This document shows, one piece after another, positions 14,868 to 21,936 of a stretch of 22,016 nucleotides of DNA. The translations under genes and the position numbers were made by a program. This DNA comes from CAG-103 sp048217285 (GTDB lineage Bacteria; Bacillota; Clostridia; Oscillospirales; Oscillospiraceae). Numbering within the stretch: position 1 is the stretch's first letter; each line of letters begins with the position of its first letter. The notes beneath the pieces are model-generated. The model did not search any database. It had not been told where the DNA came from and was given only the letters and a program-made list of their open reading frames with translations. The stretch is from assembly GCA_048217285.1 (NCBI GenBank), contig DBFWVW010000105.1, forward strand, positions 1 through 22,016. Reading direction: 5' to 3'.

Positions 14868-16250
14868 TTATTGCAGAGATTCCACAATGGCGCGGAAGGT
14901 GTTGCCGCGCTCTTCAAAGTTTTTGAAGAAATCAAACGACGAGCACGCCGGAGACAACGTCACGATATCGCCCGGCTGTGCAAGGTGATATGCCGTCTCG
15001 ACTGCCGTGCGAAAGTCCGGTGCCTCGACGAGCGGCAGCTTTTCCGGGTCATAGAATTGGGATGCACGGATGGCCGCGGCAATGCGCTGCGCCGTCTCTC
15101 CGACGACGACTGCCGCCTTTGCGTGCATGCAGACTTCGTCGCCCAGCGTGTCGAACGGGATGTGCTTGTCGTGCCCGCCGAGGATGATGACCGGCGGCTT
15201 CGGCAATGCATGCAGGCCCGCGATTGTGCGCGTGGGGCTCGAGGCAATGGAGTCGTTGATGAATGTGATGCCGTTAAGCTCACGAATGCGCTCCATGCGG
15301 TGCGGCACACCGGAGAATGTGTGCGCGACCTGAACGCACGCCTCACGCCCGACCAGGCCATCAGTCGCCGCGAAGGCCGCCATATAGTTTTCCACATTGT
15401 GCGCACCGGGAATGCGGATCTCGTCGGCGGCGAGGATTTTCTCCGCCTTACCGTCGCGCGCACGGTAAATGACGCCGCCAGAGCAGTAGACGCCGTTTTC
15501 CACCGGGCCGAGGCTGCTGAAATAGCGCACATGCCCCGGCGCCTCGGCCGCGAAACGCGGGGTATGGGCGTCCTTCGCGTTCAGAATCAGGCAGCCATTC
15601 GGCCGCTGTCCGCGGTAAATGCTGCACTTGGCCGACACATAGTCTTCAAAATCCGGATGCACATCCAGGTGGTTCGGCGAAATGTTTGTGATGATGGCCA
15701 CATCCGGCGCACAGTGCATACTGTGCAACTGGAAGCTGCTGAGCTCCAGCACGGCAAAATCCTCCGGTCGGATGTCTGGAATGCGGTCAAAGAGCGGCGT
15801 GCCGATATTGCCGCCGAGATGCACGGTATAGCCCTGCGCGCGCAGTAGCTCAGCCGTGATGGTCGAGGTCGTGGTCTTGCCATCGCTGCCGGTGATGGCA
15901 AGGATGCGGCAGGGGCAGAGATTGCAGAACGCCTCCATCTCGGAGGTGAGGATTGCACCGTTTTTTGCCGCTGCGCGCAGCTGCGGCACAATCGGCAGCA
16001 CGCCCGGTGTGCGGAAGATGACGTCAAAATCCAGATGTTCCAGATAGTCCGCGCCGAGGATGAACTTCGCGCCCTGCGACTCGGCTTCATCCCCTGCCGC
16101 ACCGAGCTGAGCACGCTCACGCCGGTCACACACCGTCACGTCGCAGCCGTTTTGTAGCAGCACGCGTACCAGCGGCTGATTGCTCACGCCAAAGCCGATC
16201 ACGCCGATGCGCTGATCGCGCAGATAGTCCATATAGTCTGAAAAGGTCAT
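14868..16250 (-). CDS. murD: UDP-N-acetylmuramoyl-L-alanine--D-glutamate ligase
   Basis: A 460-residue cytosolic Mur ligase adding D-Glu to UDP-MurNAc-L-Ala. The N-terminal Rossmann-type domain begins IGVIGFGVSNQPL; the ATP loop is TGSDGKTTT (120-128); ELSSFQL (169-175) and NISPNHLDVH (189-198) are MurD hallmarks; the C-terminal domain holds GGHDKHIPFD and TLSPACSSFDFFKNFEERG. An upstream in-frame ATG (16280) would add 10 residues, but AAAGGAG sits 7 bases before 16250. First gene of the murD-yunB-ligA-nadE-tatD-phosphatase operon. Confidence 0.96.
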   Translation of the reverse strand: MTFSDYMDYLRDQRIGVIGFGVSNQPLVRVLLQNGCDVTVCDRRERAQLGAAGDEAESQGAKFILGADYLEHLDFDVIFRTPGVLPIVPQLRAAAKNGAILTSEMEAFCNLCPCRILAITGSDGKTTTSTITAELLRAQGYTVHLGGNIGTPLFDRIPDIRPEDFAVLELSSFQLHSMHCAPDVAIITNISPNHLDVHPDFEDYVSAKCSIYRGQRPNGCLILNAKDAHTPRFAAEAPGHVRYFSSLGPVENGVYCSGGVIYRARDGKAEKILAADEIRIPGAHNVENYMAAFAATDGLVGREACVQVAHTFSGVPHRMERIRELNGITFINDSIASSPTRTIAGLHALPKPPVIILGGHDKHIPFDTLGDEVCMHAKAAVVVGETAQRIAAAIRASQFYDPEKLPLVEAPDFRTAVETAYHLAQPGDIVTLSPACSSFDFFKNFEERGNTFRAIVESLQ

Positions 16251-16288
16251 GCAGACACTCCTTTTATACTGAAGGATCATATGAGGTG

Positions 16289-16317
16289 ATTATACCGCTC
16301 ATTTCTGCTGATTACAA
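16289..16317 (-). promoter_or_regulatory. Promoter of the murD operon
   Basis: On the minus strand TTGTAA (16317-16312) and a consensus TATAAT (16294-16289) are 17 bases apart, 39 bases upstream of the murD start. It is back-to-back with the rnpB promoter. Confidence 0.75.
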
Positions 16318-16338
16318 GAAAATAAATCCCCGTCGGAC

Positions 16339-16367
16339 TTGACGCCGTGCGGCAGGATGTGTAAAAT
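16339..16367 (+). promoter_or_regulatory. Promoter of rnpB
   Basis: TTGACG (16339-16344) and TAAAAT (16362-16367) with a 17-base spacer; the predicted start (about 16374) coincides with the first base of the P1 stem of RNase P RNA. Confidence 0.85.
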
Positions 16368-16372
16368 AGTCG

Positions 16373-16717
16373 GGCGAGCGGGCCGGACAGCCGCGGGCAC
16401 GAGCCGAAAGGCTGTGCGTGAGGAAAGTCCGGGCTCCACAGGGCAAGGATAACGGGTAACACCCGCCAGGGGCGACCCTCGGACAAGTGCAACAGAAACA
16501 AACCGCCCGAGCAATCGGGTAAGGGTGGAAAAGTGAGGTAAGAGCTCACTCGCCGGCTGGAGACAGTGCGGCGCTGTAAACTCTATCCGGAGCAACACCG
16601 CGGAGGGACATATGGCCGGCCCGGCCGTCCCATGGAGGTGGCTGGAACGCACCGGCAACGGTGCGTCTAGATAGATGGCTGTCGATTACAGAACCCGGCT
16701 TACAGGCCCGCTCGCTC
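16373..16717 (+). ncRNA. rnpB: RNase P RNA, bacterial type A
   Basis: Catalytic RNA that trims the 5' leader of tRNA precursors. The conserved universal blocks are present: GAGGAAAGTCCGGGCTCCAC near the 5' end, ACAGAAACAAACCGCC in the middle, and ACAGAACCCGGCTTACAG near the 3' end. The P1 helix is closed by GCGAGCGGGCC (16374-16384) pairing with GGCCCGCTCGC (16705-16715). The overall length of about 345 bases and the layout fit type A, as usual in Clostridia, rather than the Bacillus type B. A promoter directly in front and a terminator directly behind define it as its own transcript. Ends are estimated to within a few bases. Confidence 0.96.
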
Positions 16718-16727
16718 AGCCTGTCAG

Positions 16728-16749
16728 AAAGACCCACATTGGTCTTTTT
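16728..16749 (+). terminator. Terminator of rnpB
   Basis: AAAGACC (16728-16734), loop CACATT, GGTCTTT (16741-16747) running into further T. Confidence 0.85.
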
Positions 16750-16946
16750 GGCGGGCTTTCGCTATCTTGATTTCTTTCGGTGCAGGTGCTTCGCCCTCTC
16801 GCGCGCCCCTGCTGCGCTATTTATGACACAGCATACAGCAATGGTTTTGCTGCGTAACGGATCCCCCGTCATCCGACGGGGGATCGCTGCATATTACGCA
16901 TTTTGGTCCGAACGGTCTGACCGATTCCAGACATTTTCCGACATAA
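16750..16946. other. Non-coding remnant region with one perfect hairpin
   Basis: No credible gene in any frame between the rnpB terminator and the start of ligase homology. The only structure is an 11-bp perfect stem: GATCCCCCGTC (16860-16870), loop ATCC, GACGGGGGATC (16875-16885), without a T-run on either side. Since the ligase has lost its 5' half at about 16947, this stretch is probably the scar of a deletion or rearrangement rather than a normal promoter region. Confidence 0.5.
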
Positions 16947-17656
16947 TTGTGTATCGACATCAGCCGCCGTCTGTTTCAGGATGTTTACGACGTGCTGGGC
17001 CATAACCTGCGCTATTTCCTGTGCGGCGGCGCGGCGCTCGATCCGGAGCTCATCCGGTTTTTCAAATATCTCGGCATCACGGTCCTGCAAGGCTACGGCA
17101 TTACGGAGTGCAGCCCCATCGTGGCGGCGAACCTGCCGGGCGCCAACCGCATCGGCTCGATTGGCCGCACCTTCCCCTGCTGCGAGACAGCGATCATCGA
17201 CGGTGAGATCTGCGTGCGCGGCGGCAGCGTCTCACCCGGCTATTACCATGACGAGGCCGCCACGGCTAAGAGTTTTCGCAACGGTTGGTTTCACACAGGT
17301 GATCTTGGCCGAGTGAACAAACGCGGATTCCTATACTTCCAAGGGCGCATGAAAAACCTGATCGTGCTCGCGAACGGCGAAAACGTCTCACCGGAAGAGC
17401 TGGAGACGCGGCTATACCAGATCGACGGCGTGCGCGATGCGATCGTATACAAAAAAACCAGCAGATCACAGCCGAGATCTACGCCGATCCCGCCGTGTTC
17501 CCGGACGCGGCAGCCCTGTGGCAAGCCGTCGGTGAGGTCAACCGGCATCTGCCGCCCTATAAGCAGATCGGCAACTTCATTTTCCGGGAAAACGAATTTG
17601 AAAAAACCGTGACGCAGAAGATCCGTCGCCGCGCAGCTACGGAGGCAGCATCATGA
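16947..17656 (+). pseudogene. Adenylate-forming acyl-CoA/acyl-ACP ligase, C-terminal remnant, frameshifted
   Basis: Only the C-terminal part of an AMP-binding ligase (long-chain fatty acid ligase-like) remains. Visible motifs are LRYFLCGGAALDPELIRFF, the A5-like QGYGITECSP, GSIGRTFP, GWFHTGDLG with the conserved Asp, and GRMKNLIVLANGENVSPEE. The N-terminal domain with the P-loop-like AMP-binding motif, normally 250-350 residues, is missing; a stop codon lies directly upstream of the first homologous codon, and no Shine-Dalgarno is present. At the A7 run 17451-17457 the frame breaks: frame 0 drifts into nonsense, while the -1 frame continues with QQITAEIYADPAVFP, HLPPYKQI and FEKTVTQKIRR (the catalytic-lysine end of the family). 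The restored frame stops at TGA 17654-17656, overlapping the ACP start as ATGA. Substrate unknown. Confidence 0.88.
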
Positions 17657-17889
17657 GAGAAAAAATTCTGGAGATCCTTGCAGAGACCGCAGGCGTTCCG
17701 GTATCGGACCTGCGCGATGACACACGGCTGATCGCCGACCTGGGCCTGACATCCTTTGACCTGGCGGACATCGTCGTGACGGCAGAAGAAGAATTCGGCA
17801 TCGTCATTCCCGACAGCCGTTTCCCTGAGATACAGACCGTCGGTGACGTCATCCGCGTCCTTGAGGAGGTACAGGGCAATGACACTTGA
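17653..17889 (+). CDS. Acyl carrier protein (dedicated, non-housekeeping type)
   Basis: A 78-residue acidic, helical carrier protein. The phosphopantetheine attachment serine is Ser34 in DLGLTSFDLADIV; the canonical DSL is TSF, a variant common among accessory ACPs but not the fatty-acid synthase AcpP. Other family features are DDTRLIADLG, VVTAEEEFGIVIPD and TVGDVIRVLEE. Start ATG 17653 follows GGAGG by 7 bases and overlaps the restored ligase stop. It is the only intact gene of the three-gene cassette; with the ligase broken, its loading partner may be absent or located elsewhere. Expected role: holding an acyl or aminoacyl group activated by the ligase, inferred from context. Confidence 0.92.
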   Translation: MREKILEILAETAGVPVSDLRDDTRLIADLGLTSFDLADIVVTAEEEFGIVIPDSRFPEIQTVGDVIRVLEEVQGNDT

Positions 17890-18810
17890 CCATCTGCCGG
17901 ACCTTGACGCCTTTGCCGCTCCCTACAACCATGATTTTGTGTTCAAGGCCCACAATCCGGACAAGAAAACACACATCACCCGCTATCGCGGCACGGTCTG
18001 CCGGCCGTCTCAGCGCGGCTATCTGATTGCGGCGTGGCAAAAGAGCATCTACCACTTCGGCGGGCTCACGCGCGAGGTACCACTGTTTGTGACCGTGGCA
18101 CTCGATGTCAACGGCAACGTGACCGATCTTACGCTGGACGAGCGCTGCTATGGCAGCCAGGGCAAACGCTGTGATTTTGGTTGTCTGCAGGGCTACATGC
18201 AAAAGCAGCTCACAGGAAAGCCATTTTCCTCGCTCACAGCCGTCTATCCGAATGCGACCGCCATCCGCTGCCTGCATCTGTTCGAGATCCTGGGCGGCGC
18301 AGCATCGTTCTGGAACCATCTGCAGGAGCAGGAGTGCACATCCGGTTATGAGCAGGAGCTGGTCACGATCCGACCGACCCCGGACGGTCTGACCGCCGTG
18401 GATGAACATGAGGTGCTCGGCGAGACCACGCGGATGCTCTTTGTACTGCACCACAACACCCCGCCGGTACTCAATGAGGAAAACCTGACCGCCGGGCTGA
18501 ACGCAGATGCGGAGGTTTTTTATAACAGTCAAGTTGCCTTCCGCGAGACGCTGCAGGGCGATTCCTTCGAGACTGCCTATGCACAGCTCAATCGGCTGTT
18601 GAGCAAGTGCTATCACCTTGAGAAAAAGCGCTTCGGCTTCCGCGGACGCATCCGGTTTACCAACTGCCCGTCGCTGGTGGGGCTGTTTTGCTCACGTTCA
18701 GCCACGGCCAGCTGCACGGAGGTCTGTCCCGCGCGTTGAAGATCGAAAAGATCCTGCACTTCATTCAGACCGGCGAGGGCCGCACACCGTGCATCGGCTT
18801 CGGCGGCTGA
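17879..18810 (+). pseudogene. Protein of unknown family linked to ligase and ACP, frameshifted near its 3' end
   Basis: Frame 0 runs from ATG 17879 (AGGAGGT 8 bases upstream, 11-nt overlap with the ACP gene) to an early stop at 18739. Near 18679-18689 (a G4 then a T4 run) the coherent coding signal passes to the -1 frame, which reads LLTFSHGQLHGGLSRALKIE, then HFIQTGEGRTPCIGFGG and stops at 18810. Restored length is about 310 residues. There is no signal peptide or membrane helix. I do not recognise the family. Noticeable features are a Cys-rich patch (CYGSQGKRCDFGCLQGY), a central LHLFEILGGAASFWNHL helix and the Gly/His-rich C-terminus. From its operon it may transfer, release or accept the ACP-bound group; this is inference. 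A downstream terminator directly after 18810 supports the restored end. Confidence 0.75.
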
Positions 18811-18827
18811 AACCAGTATATACAAAA

Positions 18828-18868
18828 ACGACGCCGGACAGGGTAGACCTGTCCGGCGTCGTGGTTTT
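18828..18868 (+). terminator. Terminator of the ligase-ACP cassette
   Basis: A 15-bp stem (18828-18842 with 18848-18862, loop GTAGA) followed by GGTTTTGTT, 17 bases after the restored stop of the third gene. Confidence 0.9.
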
Positions 18869-18908
18869 GTTAGTGGTTTCGGGAAAGCAAAAATAGTTCC
18901 CGGAAAAG

Positions 18909-18945
18909 AAAAAATCCTGTAGCCATTGCGGTTACAGGATTTTTT
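18909..18945. terminator. Bidirectional terminator between the cassette and the tRNA genes
   Basis: AAAAAATCCTGTA (18909-18921) pairs with TACAGGATTTTTT (18933-18945), extended by GCC/GGT; loop ATTGC. On the minus strand it ends the tRNA transcript right after the tRNA-Thr CCA end; on the plus strand it is a second stop for the cassette. Confidence 0.92.
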
Positions 18946-18946
18946 C

Positions 18947-19022
<76 letters not shown>

Positions 19023-19030
19023 ATACAAAG

Positions 19031-19054
19031 CCCGCGGAGCTTTCGCCCCGCGGG
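19031..19054 (-). other. Stable GAAA-tetraloop hairpin between the two tRNA genes
   Basis: Immediately after the tRNA-Asp CCA, the minus-strand transcript reads a 7-bp CCCGCGG/CCGCGGG stem, extended by a G-U and two GC pairs and capped by GAAA. It is followed by CTTTG, not a proper T-run, so it is more likely a processing or stability element or weak terminator than a full stop. Confidence 0.7.
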
Positions 19055-19131
19055 TGGCGACCGAGAAGGGACTTGAACCCTCGACCTCTAGCGTGACAGG
19101 CTAGCGTTCTAACCGACTGAACTACTCGGCC
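19055..19131 (-). tRNA. tRNA-Asp (GTC anticodon)
   Basis: A 77-base cloverleaf on the minus strand. Acceptor GGCCGAG pairs with CTCGGTC (one G-U), anticodon loop CTGTCAC with GTC at 34-36, T-arm GAGGGTTCAAGTCCCTT, encoded CCA (19057-19055). First gene of the two-tRNA operon. Confidence 0.97.
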
Positions 19132-19152
19132 TCGTCGCCTCAGCGCTTGTTT

Positions 19153-19181
19153 AATATACCAGACGATTCGACTGCTGTCAA
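19153..19181 (-). promoter_or_regulatory. Strong promoter of the tRNA-Asp/tRNA-Thr operon
   Basis: On the minus strand consensus TTGACA (19181-19176), 17-base spacer, TATATT (19158-19153); the start would lie about 15-20 bases before tRNA-Asp. Confidence 0.88.
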
Positions 19182-19242
19182 GTAATTTTTGAAAAAAATT
19201 TCGGCTTTTTCATTTTTCCGCTCCGGCCGGTTTTCCTACAAG

Positions 19243-19278
19243 GAAAAATGTCTCCCGAGCAGAAATTGCCCGGGAGAC
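19243..19278 (-). terminator. Terminator of the secreted repeat protein gene
   Basis: On the minus strand GTCTCCCG pairs with CGGGAGAC (19278-19271 with 19257-19250, plus two inner pairs), followed by ATTTTTCC. Confidence 0.85.
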
Positions 19279-19290
19279 TGTGCAAGAAAA

Positions 19291-21936
19291 TTACTTGGTG
19301 ATCTGGAAAGCGCGCGTAATGGGCGCGGCCTGATAGTTGCCGCCCAGCGTCACAACCGTCACAACATAACGGCCGGGTTCCATCGGCGGTGTCGTGGTGC
19401 TGGAGTACAGCTTCCACTTTCTGGTGAAGCCGGAGTACAGGTAATGGACATTATCCTGCTTGGCAGCCGGCTCGCCGTTGTAGGTCAGCGTCACGCCGAA
19501 GTCAAAGTTCTTCGCATCCGCAGCGGAGATCTTTCCGCCGGTGATGGTCTGGTTCCACTCCAGCTTCACGCCGGAATAGTGCTTTTTCACGAGCAGCATA
19601 CCCGTACCAACACCGGTCTCATAGTTCTTATTGTTCGTCACAGCCGTGACCACGTAAAGTCCGGCCTGATCCGGCGTGCCGAAGGCCACGCGGATATCGT
19701 CCAGCAGACTGGGCAGCTTGCTGAGTGCATCATTGAGCTTGACAAGCGTGTCAATGTCAATGCCGGCACTCTTGAGCGCATCTTTGATGAAAGGAGGCAG
19801 ATCATCGCCCTTGCTGATGACATCGCTGAGGATCTTGCGCAGCGCGCCAACGGTGGTGCCGTTTTGCATCATCTCAGTAAGCGTCGGCTGACCCGCCAAT
19901 TTCAGCGCTTCATCAACCATCTTCAGAACCGTGCTGTTCGTCAGCCGATCGGGCAGCTGGACAAACACACTGGTCGTCACGTCGCTGGTCACGCCGCCAT
20001 AGATCGTGTAGATGTCGAACTTGTCAGCCGGATCGGTCGTGATGAAGCCCTCGCCCGGCTTCTCGTCAGCATAGATGCTCGTCGTGTGCACCTTGACGGA
20101 GACCTTCGCCTTGTTGACCGTGAGGGTGCCCTCAACGTCCTTGCAGGGGCGATAAGCTTCGTTGCCCTTGAAGGTCACGCGGACCTGCTGGTTCTCACCT
20201 GCGCCCATCTGGGGGTAGGTCAGACCGGAGACCTTACCGCCGCCGATCGGTGCCCAATCCTTGCCCAATTCACCGAGAGAACCAGTCTCTGCCTCCGCAT
20301 AATAGCTGATGGTGAAGTCGTCCGGGCTCAGGGTGCTCTTTTCGGGCAGCGTGGAAGCGTCCCAATCGATGAGATTTTCAAAGATCGCCTGCTCCATGAC
20401 GGAGGCATCCATGTTATAGGTGATGGACGCGCCGGACTTGAGCTCGATCGCGCTCGCAATACGGTTGTCGGTCACATCAACCTTGACTTCCTGCTTGTAG
20501 CTCTTGTAGTCGGTGTTGCCGCTCCAGGTGAAGCGGATGGTGTTTTGGCCGAGGTCAAACTTGGGAGTCAGCGTTTCGTTGCAGTCCAACGGCTTATAAT
20601 TCTTGATCAAATCCGTGCCGGCGTTATATTCCACCGTCACATCGTTGATGGAGACGGCAGGATCGGCGCTCTCGAGCAGCGTCTCGCGCAGCGCCTGCGC
20701 GGTCGCCTCGTAGTTGATACTCTGATCCTTATTATACACCATCGCGACATCAGTCACGCCCTCTTTGAGCTGGAACGGAGCATCCGCACGGCCGGTGACA
20801 GCGACATCCGCCTCAATCGTGAAGGGGGCATAGTCTCTGCTGCCGGGATAGGAGATGCGCACTTTCTGCGTGCCCTCGGAAATAGCGGGATAAGTCAGAA
20901 TACCAATCTTGCCGCCTTTCAGCGGGGCCCATGCCTTGCCTGCATCGCCGACAGAACCGCTCGTTGCAATTGCATAATACTCGATGGTCACATCATTCGC
21001 CGTCAGCGCCGGATCGATGCTCTCGATGACGGCATCAAAGACCTGCTGCTGAATGCTGCCATAGTTTGCCGTTCCGTCTTCGTTGCAGGCGAGCTTGAAG
21101 GTCGGATTCTCTTTCTGCGTCACCTGCACGCTCGGACGCTCGGTAATGGTGACCGTAGCTTCCGCAGAAGTGCTGAAGTATGTATCACTGCCGTTGAAGG
21201 TGACTTTGATCTTCTGCTCGCCGGTAGAAATGGCTGGATACACATTGACGAGCTCTTTTGTTTCGCCTTCCAGAACAGCCCAATCATGGGACCCGATCAT
21301 TTTTGCAGTCGCGTAGTACTCGATGGTCGTGTTGTCCACCGTCAGCGCCGGCGTAGAATCCTCAACGACCTGTGCAAGGATGGCCGCGCGCAGCGCATCA
21401 TAATCGACCTTTGCGTCATCCGTGTACGGCAGCGCAACACTGACACCGTCTTTGAGCGTGATGGACGAAGTCAGCTTCTCAGCCTTGGCGACAGTGACTT
21501 CATTCGTTACCGTACTATTGGCAAGCTTCAGGCGCACCAGATAGCTGCCGTCACTATTGTCCGCCAGCGCAGGATGACTATAAGTAATGGTAGAAAATAT
21601 ACCTTTTTTCGAAGTAGTAAATCCGGTGATAGCACCCCACGCAGTGTTGGTAGATAAACCGCTCTTGCCTTCGCACTTATACTGCCACTCTCCAGCAAGA
21701 ATCTGTTCCTGCTGTGCAGCATCCATCTGGTCAAAACCATCGACCAGCGCTTCTGCCAGGATGCGGTTCACCTGCTCCACTTCTGCGCCGGCCGGGATAA
21801 TGGCCGTGCCGTCATGCAGCTGGATACTGCCGTCATTACCTTCCGCGAACACGGCCGGCGAGAACGCGCCAGCTTGCGACAGCAGCAGGACCGCCAGCAG
21901 GCACGCCAGCAGCCGCTGCAGTTTCTTGCCTGTCAT
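19291..21936 (-). CDS. Large secreted protein with Ig-like repeats and a helical insert
   Basis: An 881-residue exported protein of unknown function. The start at 21936 follows AAAGGAGGA by 6 bases; an in-frame ATG at 21981 has no such site. Signal peptide: residues 1-31 (MTGKKLQRLL, hydrophobic core, likely cleavage after VFA). Residues 82-154 are a divergent beta module; four related modules of about 110 residues follow at roughly 156-267, 268-383, 384-492 and 493-610. Their shared pattern is a segment of helix-like residues, PALTxNDxTIEYYA, then WAPLxGGK, LTYPxIxxG, a KVRxxYxGxxxY strand and a closing VxVT strand. Residues 667-753 are an Ala/Leu/Asp-rich helical stretch inserted in a further beta module; the C-terminus (755-881) is beta-rich and ends in FQITK. 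No LPXTG, SLH or transmembrane anchor is present, so it is free or held non-covalently. Adhesin or surface-structure roles are possible but unproven. Confidence 0.9.
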   Translation of the reverse strand: MTGKKLQRLLACLLAVLLLSQAGAFSPAVFAEGNDGSIQLHDGTAIIPAGAEVEQVNRILAEALVDGFDQMDAAQQEQILAGEWQYKCEGKSGLSTNTAWGAITGFTTSKKGIFSTITYSHPALADNSDGSYLVRLKLANSTVTNEVTVAKAEKLTSSITLKDGVSVALPYTDDAKVDYDALRAAILAQVVEDSTPALTVDNTTIEYYATAKMIGSHDWAVLEGETKELVNVYPAISTGEQKIKVTFNGSDTYFSTSAEATVTITERPSVQVTQKENPTFKLACNEDGTANYGSIQQQVFDAVIESIDPALTANDVTIEYYAIATSGSVGDAGKAWAPLKGGKIGILTYPAISEGTQKVRISYPGSRDYAPFTIEADVAVTGRADAPFQLKEGVTDVAMVYNKDQSINYEATAQALRETLLESADPAVSINDVTVEYNAGTDLIKNYKPLDCNETLTPKFDLGQNTIRFTWSGNTDYKSYKQEVKVDVTDNRIASAIELKSGASITYNMDASVMEQAIFENLIDWDASTLPEKSTLSPDDFTISYYAEAETGSLGELGKDWAPIGGGKVSGLTYPQMGAGENQQVRVTFKGNEAYRPCKDVEGTLTVNKAKVSVKVHTTSIYADEKPGEGFITTDPADKFDIYTIYGGVTSDVTTSVFVQLPDRLTNSTVLKMVDEALKLAGQPTLTEMMQNGTTVGALRKILSDVISKGDDLPPFIKDALKSAGIDIDTLVKLNDALSKLPSLLDDIRVAFGTPDQAGLYVVTAVTNNKNYETGVGTGMLLVKKHYSGVKLEWNQTITGGKISAADAKNFDFGVTLTYNGEPAAKQDNVHYLYSGFTRKWKLYSSTTTPPMEPGRYVVTVVTLGGNYQAAPITRAFQITK

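Noticed and set aside
14313..15848. 511-codon plus-strand open frame opposite murD and yunB
   Set aside because: It covers two recognised minus-strand genes and their gap, and lacks any domain; a shadow caused by GC-rich third positions.
16277..16737. Open reading frames antisense to the RNase P RNA gene (up to about 119 codons)
   Set aside because: They lie on the complement of the structured RNA; no ribosome binding site or family similarity. This is a classic source of false hypothetical proteins.
16561..17005. N-terminal half of the ligase hidden in another frame upstream of 16947
   Set aside because: I read the three plus frames of this stretch and found no AMP-binding motif or other ligase-like segment; most of the stretch is rnpB.
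19189..21657. 822-codon open frame on the plus strand opposite the secreted repeat protein
   Set aside because: Composition is Arg/His/Leu/Ile-rich and follows the complement of the real codons; it has no proper start and spans the terminator. The minus frame has signal peptide, Shine-Dalgarno and repeats.
19291..21936. Tandem DNA repeats or CRISPR array in the secreted-protein gene
   Set aside because: Modules are similar only at protein level; no short direct DNA repeat with regular spacers was seen.
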